This document shows, piece after piece, positions 1-8,338 of a stretch of DNA of 64,000 nucleotides; position 1 is the stretch's first letter; every line of letters starts with the position of its first letter. The stretch comes from Nansenia antarctica. Its lineage: Eukaryota > Chordata > Actinopteri > Argentiniformes > Microstomatidae. The stretch is taken from the NCBI GenBank assembly GCA_963989245.1, contig OZ022349.1, forward strand, positions 33,721,616-33,785,615, in the 5' to 3' direction. The position numbers and the translations under genes are program-made. Below the pieces are notes generated by a model. The model was not told the origin of the DNA, ran no database searches, and saw only the letters and a list, made by a program, of their open reading frames with translations.

Positions 1-1100
1 TAACAAAATACAAATTAAAGAGAGGGGTCCGCGCGCTGAGGTGGTTTGCATACGATTCCAATTTCAAACCAGGGGTGTATGATTCAACTTTCAAAGAATG
101 GGTGCGAAAGGGCATGACGGCAATGTGTACGGTTTCAGAGAAGGGTGAATTGAGGAGTTTCCAGGATCTACAGACGGATTATGGTATTCTAGACAGGGAT
201 TATTTTAGATACATGCAATTAAGACACTATTTTGTTAAAACGATAAAATTGAATGCAGATGAATCTTTAGATACTGTGACTGGGGTGATTGTGGATGCAT
301 ACCAGCAGAGGGGGTCTCGGATCATCTCTGCTTTCTATCAGGCTTTGGGGGGAAGCAGGGGGGACTCGACTCTTTACATAAAAGCAAAATGGGAAGCGGA
401 GTTGAAAATCCAAATATCAGAGGAAGAATGGTTTCAAATGTGTGAGACGCAATTTACATCCACAAACTCATTAGTATGGAGGGAGTTCTGCTGGAAGAAC
501 CTGACTCGCTTTTTCATAACACCCAGAATAAAGAGCAAGCAACTTGGCGTACAGCAACAGTGCTGGAGGATGTGTGGGTACATGGAGGCTGACCACTCGC
601 ACATTTTCTGGAACTGTACAAAGATAAGGCCATATTGGGAGATGGTTAATGCAGTGATCAAAACTATTATGGGATATGGAATCCCAAATACCTGCCCGGT
701 GATGTATCTTGGGAACATTAAAGAGGTTGTGGGGGGAAGCGATCTCTATCTGACTAAGGTTTTGCTTGCAGCTAGTAAGAAAGCTATAACCAGGAATTGG
801 CTTAATGTGAACGCCCCGAAACAGGAACAGTGGCTGGAAATTGTACAAGATATTTTTGTTATGGAAAAGTTGACATACGTTCTGAGAATCCAAGAAAACG
901 CATTCAATAGGAAATGGGAAAAGTGGAATATTTACAGAGTTGACACCTAAGAGTAAGCTGTGCATTTTATTATGTGTATCTCCAGACAACTAGTGTGTAT
1001 ATTGTTGTTTTTTGTTGTTTATGTGTTGTGTTGTCAATGTGTTGTCAAAAAAAAAATCCTCCAATACAATAAACATGTTATCTGTGTGTGTGTGTGTGTA
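1..1100 (+). mobile_element. L1-type LINE, 3' end (continues off the left edge)
   Basis: The open frame of an L1-like ORF2 C-terminus runs in from the window edge. It is followed by a short 3' UTR with an AATAAA near 1066 and a terminal (TG)n tract at 1081-1099. The (TG)n tail is where the element appears to end. The 5' part lies outside the window, so whether this copy is full length cannot be judged. A short TG tail instead of poly(A) occurs in some fish L1 lineages; that placement is inference. Confidence 0.7.
3..950 (+). CDS. LINE (L1-like) ORF2 C-terminal domain, partial
   Basis: The frame is open from base 3 to a TAA at 948-950, with no start in the window, so this is the C-terminal third of a longer ORF2. 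The first residues (RWFAYDSNFKPGVYD) resemble the post-RT region of vertebrate L1 proteins. Further on there is a cysteine/histidine cluster, CWRMC...HSHIFWNC, like the C-terminal zinc-binding motif of L1 ORF2. No endonuclease or reverse transcriptase motif is present in this part. In the complete protein this region contributes RNA binding during target-primed reverse transcription. No stop or frameshift interrupts it, so the copy may be fairly young. Confidence 0.7.
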   Translation, partial: TKYKLKRGVRALRWFAYDSNFKPGVYDSTFKEWVRKGMTAMCTVSEKGELRSFQDLQTDYGILDRDYFRYMQLRHYFVKTIKLNADESLDTVTGVIVDAYQQRGSRIISAFYQALGGSRGDSTLYIKAKWEAELKIQISEEEWFQMCETQFTSTNSLVWREFCWKNLTRFFITPRIKSKQLGVQQQCWRMCGYMEADHSHIFWNCTKIRPYWEMVNAVIKTIMGYGIPNTCPVMYLGNIKEVVGGSDLYLTKVLLAASKKAITRNWLNVNAPKQEQWLEIVQDIFVMEKLTYVLRIQENAFNRKWEKWNIYRVDT

Positions 1101-1109
1101 AAATTCACT

Positions 1110-1345
1110 GTTAAAATACATAGGGGGAGGAGTCGGGTCGCCGATCGAATGGAAGTCTATCGCAGGCCAAATACTTTTCGCTTACACGTGAGCTGTAGCA
1201 GCGCTCCAATTGGCTGTCTCTATTTCTCGGCCGGGGTGCAAAAAGTTGCGTCCTGAATATGCGGTTGTATTGCAGACAATGCATTATGCTGAGGACTTCC
1301 GACTTCCGGGCTTCCGGACTTCCGGGCTTCCGGACTGCTCTCCTT
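1110..1345 (+). promoter_or_regulatory. Candidate promoter with CCAAT box and clustered ETS-type motifs
   Basis: A relatively CpG-rich stretch holds a CCAAT box in CTCCAATTGGCTG near 1205-1217. At about 1299-1340 the motif ACTTCCGG/GCTTCCGG recurs about five times in a short tandem array; read on the other strand it is CCGGAAGT, the ETS/GABPA consensus. It precedes a segment ending in a good splice donor at 1562. The block shares GGGGAGGAGTC with a second promoter-like block near 4378. No TATA box was seen. Promoter function is inferred from composition only. Confidence 0.35.
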
Positions 1346-1561
1346 ACAAATTAAGTTGTTTACAATGTAAGGAGGATTTATTTCTGTAAACAAATTGAAC
1401 AAATGGATTAGAAGGAGGCATCTTTTGTTCCCAACTTGAGGATATTGCACTGGACCTATTAACAAAGTCAAACTTCGTTTGTGGTCGCAATCTCCGCACC
1501 GGCTGTTAGGCTGCTACTGTTGGTGTTTTCCGAAGCCAGAATACACAAACTCGACCTGAAG
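1346..1561 (+). other. Candidate non-coding first exon ending at a splice donor
   Basis: The segment downstream of the ETS-motif cluster ends with CCTGAAG followed by GTAAGAG at 1562, a close match to the vertebrate 5' splice-site consensus. It has no long open frame and would be 5' UTR. It may belong to the same unit as the exon-like segments at 4381-6240, but LINE and minisatellite insertions lie between them. Transcript evidence would be needed to confirm it. Confidence 0.25.
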
Positions 1562-1671
1562 GTAAGAGAGTCAGCTAAGATAAAAGCTACTTCAAACATT
1601 TAGTAATATCGTCAGCATGGTACGTTTTCTAATGTCGTCTTTTCGCTTGTTTGTTTATGTATTCACCCAGC

Positions 1672-1682
1672 ACACGCACACG

Positions 1683-1714
<32 letters not shown>

Positions 1715-1755
1715 CGCACACACACACACACACACTCACACTCACACACTCACTA
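1672..1755. repeat. (CA)n microsatellite, interrupted
   Basis: An alternating CA tract with CG and CT interruptions directly abuts the 30/31-bp minisatellite that follows. Confidence 0.95.
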
Positions 1756-2280
1756 GAGGGGATGAAGAGGTCTGTACAGGGGGGTAGAGGGGATGAAGAG
1801 GTCTGTACAGGGGGGTAGAGGGGATGAAGAGGTCTGTACAGGGGGGTAGAGGGGATGAAGAGGTCTGTACAGGGGGTAGAGGGGATGAAGAGGTCTGTAC
1901 AGGGGGTAGAGGGGATGAAGAGGTCTGTACAGGGGGTAGAGGGGATGGAGAGGTCTGTAGAGGAGGGTAGAGGGGATAAAGAGGTCTGTACAGGGGGGTA
2001 GAGGGGATGAAGAGGTCTGTACAGGGGGGTAGAGGGGAGGAAGAGGTCTGTACAGGGGGTAGAGGGGATGAAGAGGTCTGTACAGGGGGGTAGAGGGGAT
2101 GAAGAGGTCTGTAGAGGTGGGTAGAGGGGATGAAGAGGTCTGTACAGGGGGTAGAGTGGATGGAGAGGTCTGTACAGGGGGGTAGAGGGGATGAAGAGGT
2201 CTGTACAGGGGGGTAGAGGGGATGAAGAGGTCTGTACAGGGGGGTAGAGGGGATGACGAGGTCTGTACAGGGGGGTAGAG
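1754..2280. repeat. 30/31-bp minisatellite, 17 copies
   Basis: The unit AGAGGGGATGAAGAGGTCTG plus TACAGGGGGGT repeats 17 times, counted by its AGGTCTGTA core. Units have five or six G in the G run, giving 30- and 31-bp forms. A few units carry substitutions such as TAGAGG for TACAGG. A long minus-strand open frame across it is a by-product of the repeat and is not taken as a gene. Confidence 0.95.
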
Positions 2281-2395
2281 CTATTCTCATGCTAAAATCG
2301 ACTGTAAATCCAGATTTTAAAGTTGATATTCTTCCCCGTGGAGCATGCCCCCATAACCTGTGCCCCACCCAATTTTTTTAGCACCAGCCGCCACT

Positions 2396-3571
2396 GCTAC
2401 TGAGTGACCATCAATTTGGATTTAGAGCAAATCGATCCACTACGATGGCAGTGATGGAATTGATTGAAAAAATATCCACAAAAATGTAAAGTAAAGATTA
2501 TACTGTAGGGATATTCATAGCTCTAAAGAAGGCATTTGATACTATTGATCATAGATTATTAATAAGAAAACTTGATAGATATGGAATTAGAGGGATAGCA
2601 AATTTATGGATTAGAAACTATCTTGATAATAGACACCAGTATGTACAAATAAACAATGATAAATCTGAACTGCTAAGGGTCACATGTGGGGTCCCACAAG
2701 GTTCAGTGCTGGGTCCAAAGCTGTTTATTTTGTACATCAATGATATTTGCAATGTGTCCAAGTTGTTAAATTTTGTTTTGTTTGCAGATGATACACATTT
2801 ATTTTGTTCTGGCAAAGATTTGGAGCAGCTTCTGGATACAGTGGAAACGGAACTAAAAACTATAAAACGATGGTTTGACACAAACAAGTTGTCATTGAAC
2901 TTAGAAAAAACTAAACTTATGATATTTGGAAATCGAAAAATTAATAGTCAAGTACAAATCAAAATAGATAATGTTGAAATTGAAAGAGTTTATGAAAACA
3001 CATTTTTGGGAGTTGTTATAGACCACAAACTATGTTGGAAAACACACATAAACTACTTAAAGACTAAAATATCAAAGTATATTGCAATACATAAAACGAA
3101 AGACATACTTAATCCAAATTCATTACACATATTGTACCGTTCTCTAATAGTTCCATACATAACTTACTGTGTGGAAGTGTGGGGAAACACATACAAAACA
3201 ATCACAAATCCAATTTATTTACTATACGAATTATAAACAGAGCTGCCTATCAAGAACCAACTAACAAATTATTCATAAAAAAATTGGTGGACTTCAAAAT
3301 GGCACAAGTAATGTATAAAGTAAAAAATAAGATGCTTCCAGACTGTATCCAGAGACTATTTCAAGTTAGACAGAGTAATTACGAACTCAGAGGAATATGT
3401 ATGTTTATGAAAACAAAGATTAGAACAAATGCAAAACAAAGATGTATAACAGTTAAAGGAGTTAATTTATGGAATACTTTTGAAAAGGAAATGAAAATGT
3501 GTAGTACACTAAAAGGATTAAAAAATGTATTTAAAAATAAGAAGATTAACAAGTATAAAACAGAGGTTTAA
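2396..3571 (+). pseudogene. Broken LINE reverse transcriptase
   Basis: The RT fingers and palm are readable: LLSDHQFGFRANRST, then motif A, then CGVPQGSVLGPKLF, then LFADDTHLF with the catalytic FADD. Three lesions are visible. A stop codon falls in the frame at about 2487. The motif A aspartate is replaced by alanine (FIALKKAFDTIDH where FIDLKKAFDTIDH is expected). A frameshift near 3200-3236 moves the C-terminal domain into another frame (3179-3571). The C-terminal part is otherwise typical of the L2/Jockey group. The enzyme would be dead. The family name is uncertain. Confidence 0.8.
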
Positions 3572-3845
3572 ATATAGTTTTTGTTTGGTATTTTTTGAAC
3601 TTTTTGTTGACATGCGTAAGTGAAATTTTGTTTATAAAAGTTTCTATGTTTTGATTATGCATTCATGGGGGGACATGCATACATGTAACAAGGGTAGGCG
3701 CAACAAGCCACGGCTTCAGCCTACACCTTTTTGGTCCTGGTGTTATGAATTGTGACTGTGTACATAATTTTTTTATTTTATTATTTATTTTTTATATCTG
3801 TATTGTGAATTGCATAGGGGACCAAAATAAACATTCTCAATCTCT
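2396..3845 (+). mobile_element. 5'-truncated LINE of L2/CR1/Jockey type
   Basis: Reverse-transcriptase coding sequence begins abruptly near 2396, so the endonuclease half is missing. It runs through a frameshift to about 3571, followed by a 3' UTR of about 270 bp ending near an AATAAA at 3827. The AT-rich codon use differs sharply from the GC-rich LINE at 10.8 kb, so it is a different family. No target-site duplication was identified. Confidence 0.75.
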
Positions 3846-3902
3846 ACACAGTAGAGTTCTGAGAGAGTGAGTTTGAGTTTGAAAAAAAAAAAAATGTGTT
3901 AA

Positions 3903-3950
3903 GTCTCCCGCCTGGCAAGCGGTGAGTCCTGGGTCCGAATCCCAGGTGGA
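3903..3950 (+). pseudogene. tRNA-like 3' half (anticodon and T arms)
   Basis: CCGC CTGGCAA GCGG forms a 4-bp anticodon-like stem with a 7-base loop whose middle would be GGC. It is followed by CTGGG TCCGAAT CCCAG, a perfect 5-bp T stem with a 7-base loop matching the B box. No D arm or acceptor strand is recognisable upstream, where a run of A lies. It is probably the 3' half of a retroposed tRNA or a SINE head fragment. It is not a functional tRNA gene. Confidence 0.4.
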
Positions 3951-4229
3951 CAAAACGGTTTCCATATTGTCAATATGAACCAAAAAATTGGTTAGGGTAC
4001 CAGGATCGCGAATGGGCTCTTCATTGGTCTGGGTACCAGAGAGAGAGGGACATTTCCCCCCCCAAAACATATTTTTTAACATCTACCTGCTGGACGTGTC
4101 TGTGTGCGTGCGTGACTGGATGTGTGCGTGTGTCTACTGGCCCCTCTATGGGGAAAGCTTACTAGTGGGTGGGGATATGTGGGAGTCTATGGGGAATGCA
4201 TTCACCTTTTTGCCCAAAAAACACATTTC

Positions 4230-4380
4230 GCCTCCGGGAGATGGTTGAGGGGTATAACCGCCCCCTCAGAAGTTGGTATTTTACCACTGTTTCATTGGTC
4301 TGTTGTAAAGATTGAACAGGCCAATGAATTGGTCCATGAAAATCCATGATTGGCTGTCTTAGCTGCCTGTCCAGCGGGGG
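4230..4380 (+). promoter_or_regulatory. Candidate promoter with several CCAAT/ATTGG boxes
   Basis: Four CCAAT-type boxes (ATTGG or CCAAT) fall within about 70 bp at roughly 4290-4355. They are followed by GGGGGGAGGAGTC, which resembles the promoter-like block near 1120. A segment ending in a consensus splice donor follows. Function is inferred from motif clustering only. Confidence 0.35.
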
Positions 4381-4474
4381 GAGGAGTCAGAATATCTGAT
4401 CACCGGTATTCTGCTGGCTTTCAATCATTCGTATCATTCATTCGCTGGATCTCATTGTTTTCATCATTTATTAC
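4381..4474 (+). other. Candidate non-coding first exon ending at GTAAGT
   Basis: The segment ends ATTAC followed by GTAAGTTATG at 4475, an excellent 5' splice site. It has no long ORF. It could splice to the exon-like segments at 5577, 5742 and 5985 on the same strand. The intron between would contain the duplicated AT-rich block and the 14-bp minisatellite. Confidence 0.3.
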
Positions 4475-4650
4475 GTAAGTTATGCATTTTCTTCTTCATA
4501 CAAGCAAATAGAATAGCAGTATTGAAACAACTTAATGTTCTGTAAAGTTTAAAACTAATCGTAGGTGTTTTTATATGGAATTCGCGAACTTTTTTTATTT
4601 TTTATTTTACCGTTTATATAAGCCTAGATAATACCGTGTACACGTAACGA

Positions 4651-4874
4651 TATAAGCCTAGTTATTTCGTAATTGGTTTAGTTTAACTTCGGTTTGAATA
4701 TTGGAAACAAATGCCAAACATATGTTAACTTTGTGTATGAAATGCAACGTGTGGTTAATGGATGGGAGCAGGGCAATAGGTCAGCTAGATATGACCCTGT
4801 GTTCACGTAATTGTCAGTTTTAACCGTTAATATAAGCCTAGTTATTTCGTAATTTGTTTAGTTTAACTTCGGTT
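4651..4874. repeat. Direct repeat pair of about 44 bp, 180 bp apart
   Basis: TATAAGCCTAGTTATTTCGT and the following bases through AACTTCGGTT occur at 4651-4693 and again at 4831-4874 with one difference (AATTGG versus AATTTG). The spacing is 180 bp. It flanks a non-coding stretch and looks like a local duplication. Confidence 0.85.
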
Positions 4875-4883
4875 CCAGTTCCT

Positions 4884-5212
4884 TATGATGAAGGTAGTAT
4901 GATGAAGGTAGTATGATGAAGGTAGTATGATGAAGGTAGTATGATGAAGGTAGTATGATGAAGGTAGTATGATGAAGGTAGTATGATGAAGGTAGTATGG
5001 TGAAGGTAGTATGATGAAGGTAGTATGATGAAGGTAGTATGATGAAGGTAGTATGATGAAGGTAGTATGATGAAGGTAGTATGGTGAAGGTAGTATGATG
5101 AAGGTAGTATGATGAAGGTAGTATGATGAAGGTAGTATGATGAAGGTAGTATGATGAAGGTAGTATGATGAAGGTAGTAAGGTGAAGGTAGTAAGGTGAA
5201 GGTAGTAGGATG
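4884..5212. repeat. 14-bp minisatellite, about 23 copies
   Basis: The unit ATGATGAAGGTAGT is repeated almost perfectly, with a few GGTGAAGG variants towards the right. The minus-strand open frame (Tyr-Leu-His-His-Thr repeats) follows from the repeat and is not a gene. Confidence 0.95.
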
Positions 5213-5267
5213 TGGGTTATGTGAGTAGTTATGTGAGCATTTCATCTTCCTGAGCAGACAACTGAAG

Positions 5268-5370
5268 GCTGAGGTACTGAGGGTAGTATGAGGGTAGTGT
5301 GAGGGTAGTGTGAGATGAGGGTAGTGTGAGATGAGGGTAGTGTGAGGGTAGTGTGAGGGTAGTGTCATGT
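5268..5370. repeat. 10/15-bp minisatellite
   Basis: GAGGGTAGTGT units alternate with GAGATGAGGGTAGTGT units across about 100 bp. The GGTAGT core is shared with the neighbouring 14-bp array, so the two may have a common origin. Confidence 0.85.
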
Positions 5371-5576
5371 AGTGTCTGTTAACTCTGTGTATGAAATGCA
5401 ACGTGTGGTTAATGGATGGGAGCAGGGCAATAGGTCAGCTATAAGCCTAGATAATATGACCCTGTGTACACCCCAGTGGAGGCAAACAGGTCATGTGTAA
5501 TAACAACAGTGCAATTAGTCATTTAAGTGTATTATAATGTGCTGTTTTGTTCTCCTCGATCTTGGCGTCCCACCAG

Positions 5577-5640
5577 AAGGAGAGAGAGGAAGGGGTAGTC
5601 ATGAAGACACCCCTAATGGACAACAAGGACGCCCTTGCCT

Positions 5641-5643
<3 letters not shown>
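5577..5643 (+). other. Candidate internal exon
   Basis: A pyrimidine-rich run and CACCAG precede AAGGAGAGAGAGG at 5577. An open frame reads KEREEGVVMKTPLMDNKD and runs into a (GT)n tract at 5644 that could act as the donor. The product is not recognised. The exon is proposed only because good splice signals continue downstream on the same strand; the weak donor keeps confidence low. Confidence 0.25.

Positions 5644-5684
<41 letters not shown>
5644..5684. repeat. (GT)n microsatellite
   Basis: About twenty GT dinucleotides start exactly where the candidate exon upstream would end. Confidence 0.95.
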
Positions 5685-5685
<1 letters not shown>

Positions 5686-5741
5686 TTTTGTGTGTGTTTA
5701 TGTATCGCATGTGTCTGATTTTGTGTTGATCTCTGTTACAG

Positions 5742-5907
5742 CTTGGTGAACTGGATAAGAACACGGCAGGTGGGAGCTGGGTCCAGGATGGAGGCGTTTA
5801 AGAAGTATGTGCTGGCTCGGGACACGGCACCAGAGCCACCAGGCGCCTCCTCCTCGGACCTATCAGATGCTGATGTTTACACCGCTGCCACGAGGTCGAC
5901 TCTCCTA
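5742..5907 (+). other. Candidate coding exon of an unrecognised gene
   Basis: The segment is bounded by a strong acceptor (TTGATCTCTGTTACAG before 5742) and a consensus donor (CTCCTA then GTAAGTG at 5908). The frame through it reads NWIRTRQVGAGSRMEAFKKY, then VLARDTAPEPPGASSSD, then LSDADVYTAATRSTLL. The composition is more protein-like than the surroundings, with CpG-containing codons and an acidic/Ser-rich stretch. I do not recognise the family. Together with 5577-5643 and 5985-6240 it suggests the 3' end of a short multi-exon gene on the plus strand. Confidence 0.4.
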
Positions 5908-5984
5908 GTAAGTGTACCTTTTGATGTGAATTCACTTGTAATGCACTTGTAATGCGCCACCCTAACACTGATATGTTTTGTCAG

Positions 5985-6240
5985 TCATGTACAGGGACAC
6001 CCACCCCAGCAGCTGTCGTCCCCTCTTCCTCTCTCTCCTCCTCCTCCGAGTAGCCACCGGAAGGACCAGGACCAGGAAGAAGCCTTCAGAAGTGACAAAA
6101 GTGCCACCACCTCCTCAGCCTCTGCCCCACCACTCGACACCACCACCACCTCCCCAGCCACTGCTCCAACCATCACTCTGGCCGCCATCGCAACTCTATT
6201 GCCTGTATATTTATTTAATAAATCCTTTATTTTGAAATAG
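5985..6240 (+). other. Candidate terminal exon with poly(A) signal
   Basis: The acceptor TATGTTTTGTCAG ends at 5984. Joined in phase with the preceding exon, the frame reads SCTGTPTPAAVVPSSSLSSS and stops at TAG near 6050. Another acceptor (ACAG at 5994) would change the frame to a longer Pro/Leu-rich tail. An AATAAA at 6217-6222 would end the transcript. The product is not recognised. Confidence 0.3.
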
Positions 6241-6271
6241 ATCCTTTCTATGTCCTCATTTATATTTCACA

Positions 6272-6307
6272 CACAGACACACAGACACACACACACACAC
6301 ACACACT
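6272..6307. repeat. (CA)n microsatellite
   Basis: ACACACAG units lead into a pure CA run. It lies just past the candidate poly(A) site. Confidence 0.95.
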
Positions 6308-6483
6308 TCACACTGCACTCTTTTGTCTCTGATGGTAGCTGTCCAGGCTCCTTTGTCAATCAGCGTGCCAGTCTGTCTGCCAGAGGCGTGAAGTTGTAGA
6401 TGTGTCTAACCAGGTGTGTATCCCACCCCCTTCACTTTCAAAGGTCAAAAGGACATGATCTCTGTGTTACGGCTGGGCCTTCA

Positions 6484-6640
6484 ATTTAATTTAATTTAAT
6501 TTAGCCATTTAGCAGACGCTTTTAATCCAAAGCGACTTACAATTACGAATTACAGGGACATTCCCCCTGGAGTAACTGAGGGCAAAGTGCCTCAGCCTGA
6601 GAAATGCATTGTTTTTGAAATAAATGGACAAATAAGCAGG
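6484..6640 (-). mobile_element. SINE with the fish L2-type 3' tail
   Basis: Read on the minus strand it contains GTAAGTCGCTTTGGATTAAA followed by AGCGTCTGCTAAATG. This is the conserved 3' tail shared by many fish SINEs and L2 LINEs. It ends in AAATT pentamer repeats (6484-6505). The same tail closes the L2 copy at 12314-12356 in this window. The tRNA-like head is not clear, so the copy may be 5' truncated. Confidence 0.7.
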
Positions 6641-6702
6641 TTGAAATAAAGCCATGCTGTCATAAACCATTCATTCATGTATTATTACACATTTATCACT
6701 AG

Positions 6703-7006
6703 TACAATATATATAATAAAACGAAAATACATTGGTTTTGAACGAAATCGACACATTTAGAACATAGAAGCATAATAACACATCAAACTACATAAAAGCA
6801 TGTCTATAAATGCTTCTTTTTCTTTTTTTTTTCATTTAGCAGACTTAGTAAGTGACTTACTCAAGGGCACACTAGTAGTGGTGTGTGGTTTCAGCCGGGA
6901 TTCGAACTCACAACCTTCCGATCACAAGTCCATCTCACTATCCACTAGACCACCACTACCCCCACTCTTTAAATGGGCGTGGCTTGCGTTTCTGGGCGTT
7001 TCTGAG
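6703..7006. repeat. Segmental duplication, copy 1 (copy 2 at 7713-8015)
   Basis: From TACAATATATATAATAAAAC to TGGGCGTTTCTGAG the two segments match almost base for base with an offset of 1010 bp. The matched part includes about 110 bp of unique flank plus a whole SINE, so it is a duplication of genomic DNA rather than two SINE insertions. The sequence between the copies includes a 17-bp minisatellite and relics of the snRNA array. Confidence 0.9.
6833..6965 (-). mobile_element. tRNA-derived SINE, parent-like copy of the array unit
   Basis: On the minus strand it starts with GTAGTGGTGGTCTAGTGGAT, containing an A box (TGGTCTAGTGG). A B box GAGTTCGAATCC follows, then GCCCTTGAGTAAGTCACTTA and a CTGCTAAATGAAAA tail. 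The head matches the roughly 100-bp unit of the large array at 28.6-61.2 kb, except that the array unit has lost this tail in favour of (GAA)n. The A box resembles a tRNA-Glu-type D arm; the stems are degenerate. Confidence 0.85.
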
Positions 7007-7250
7007 TCTAGATTAAAGTCTTTTCTAGATTAAAGTCTTTTCTAGATTAAAGTCTAGTCTAGATTAAAGTCTTTTCTAGATTAAAGTATTTTCTAGATTA
7101 AAGTCTAGTCTAGATTAAAGTCTAGTCTAGATTAAAGTCTTTTCTAGATTAAAGTCTAGTCTATATTAAAGTATTTTCTAGATTAAAGTCTAGTCTAGAT
7201 TAAAGTCTTTTCTAGATTAAAGTCTAGTCTAGATTAAAGTCTTTTCTAGA
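7007..7250. repeat. 17-bp minisatellite, 14 copies
   Basis: The unit CTAGATTAAAGTCTTTT alternates with CTAGATTAAAGTCTAGT. Counting the ATTAAAGT core gives 14 copies. It starts at the exact end of segmental-duplication copy 1. Confidence 0.95.
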
Positions 7251-7254
7251 TTTT

Positions 7255-7395
7255 CTACCCACTAAGAAGAAGAGCCCATATCAGCCAGGTGGGGGTCACA
7301 GGTCACAGGTCACAGGTCAACCCAGCTTTCACACTTTGACCTGAATGGCGGCGGAGGTGGGCACGGTTGAAGAAGAAGAACTCAAGGGCACTTAA
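7255..7395 (+). repeat. Inverted relic of the snRNA array (U5 3' end + U2 promoter, no U2)
   Basis: On the plus strand the order is: CCCACTAAGAAGAAG (start of an array SINE unit), GAGCCCATATC (U5 3' end), three tandem AGGTCAC units, and TCACACTTTGACCTGAATGG followed by CGGCGGAGGTGGGC. The last part is the U2 upstream block seen at 39079-39200. Where U2 should begin the sequence instead reads GAAGAAGAAGAACTCAAGGG, i.e. array SINE sequence. It is therefore an orphan piece of the cluster in the opposite orientation, with no U2 coding sequence. Confidence 0.8.
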
Positions 7396-7447
7396 TGGAT
7401 ACAAAATGAATTACCACTGAATTACCACTACCATAACTCCTTAGTTG

Positions 7448-7594
7448 TACACTACACTGGACAATACACTGAACACTGAGCACTTTAGTTAGTTTAATGT
7501 TGGTTGTTGTTGAATGTAATGTCTTAAATGTCTGATTGTTTGATTAATTGATTGTATACACGGTGTTGCGTTTTTATAAAAACCAATAAAAAAC
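7448..7594 (+). mobile_element. 5'-truncated 3' end of the U2-site LINE, with target-site duplication
   Basis: The 147 bp match the 3' terminal sequence of the LINE at 29106-36390 and end at the same terminus (CCAATAAAAAAC). They are flanked by an 18-bp direct repeat ACCATAACTCCTTAGTTG at 7430-7447 and 7595-7612. This is a classic target-primed insertion that was truncated at its 5' end, here outside a U2 gene. Confidence 0.85.
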
Positions 7595-7712
7595 ACCATA
7601 ACTCCTTAGTTGAAGGAACTGCCATTTGAGCTAATTCCACTTCCTATCACAAGGCTACAGTGATCGCAAGAAAGAATGGTATATTTTAACAGTGTCTTTT
7701 TGACTATATATA

Positions 7713-8015
7713 TACAATATATATAATAAAACGAAAATACATTGGTTTTGAACGAAATCGACACATTTAGAACATAGAAGCATAATAACACATCAAACTA
7801 CATAAAAGCATGTCTATAAATGCTTCTTTTTCTTTTTTTTTCATTTAGCAGACTTAGTAAGTGACTTACTCAAGGGCACACTAGTAGTGGTGTGTGGTTT
7901 CAGCCGGGATTCGAACTCCCAACCTTCCGATCACAAGTCCATCTCACTATCCACTAGACCACCACTACCCCCACTCTTTAAATGGGCGTGGCTTGCGTTT
8001 CTGGGCGTTTCTGAG
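7713..8015. repeat. Segmental duplication, copy 2 (copy 1 at 6703-7006)
   Basis: It matches copy 1 with one visible change in the SINE B-box area (CTCCC versus CTCAC) and a one-base difference in a T run. After TTTCTGAG it continues into unrelated sequence. Confidence 0.9.
7842..7974 (-). mobile_element. tRNA-derived SINE, second parent-like copy
   Basis: It has the same structure as the SINE at 6833-6965 and was copied with its flanks in the segmental duplication. The head with A and B boxes, the CCCTTGAGTAAGTCACTTAC body and the CTGCTAAATG tail are all present. Confidence 0.85.
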
Positions 8016-8206
8016 CGTTCCAAATTGGCAAATTGGTTCCATTCTTATTAAATGACCAAATCTTTCAAAGTTTAACTAAATGTATTTGGCTAAAATAGCT
8101 CGAGCGCTTGTTTTCGTCTGAAACTTCGCACAGGAGCAGCTGATCCTTTACTTTACAATTCCAGCAGGTGGGTCCGCCAGGTGGGGGTGCAGCAAAACGG
8201 GGGCCG

Positions 8207-8313
8207 ACCCGGGGTGACGTTCGAGAAGATCGCGCGGGGGCTTTCGCAGAGGGGCCATGCTAATCTTCTCTGTATCGATCCAATTTTAGTATATGCGCCG
8301 CCGTGGCGAGCGC
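8207..8313 (-). ncRNA. U6 snRNA-like gene or pseudogene
   Basis: Reading down from 8313, the first 64 bases closely follow U6. The CATATACTAAAATTGG block, the GATACAGAGAAGATTAGC segment (ACAGAGA box and AGC triad) and ATGGCCCCT are all present. In the 5' stem the changes U2>C and A18>G keep the base pair. After about 8250 the similarity falls: the internal stem-loop and 3' part are not U6-like, and there is no immediate T run. Upstream spacing fits a type 3 Pol III promoter (separate entry). It is either a diverged U6 variant or a pseudogene; the damaged internal stem-loop argues for pseudogene. Confidence 0.6.
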
Positions 8314-8338
8314 AATCTGCCAGCCTGCCTTAGGCCTC

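Larger units (their letters stand above)
4721..5443. repeat. Direct repeat of about 65 bp flanking the 14-bp minisatellite
   Basis: TGTTAACTTTGTGTATGAAA through GGGCAATAGGTCAGCT at 4721-4787 recurs at 5379-5443 with a single visible substitution. The 14-bp minisatellite lies between the two copies, so the array expanded inside, or created, a duplicated segment. Confidence 0.85.

Noticed and set aside
1742..2368. 208-codon minus-strand ORF
   Set aside because: Frame created by the 30/31-bp minisatellite (Pro-Leu-Tyr repeat); no homologous domain.
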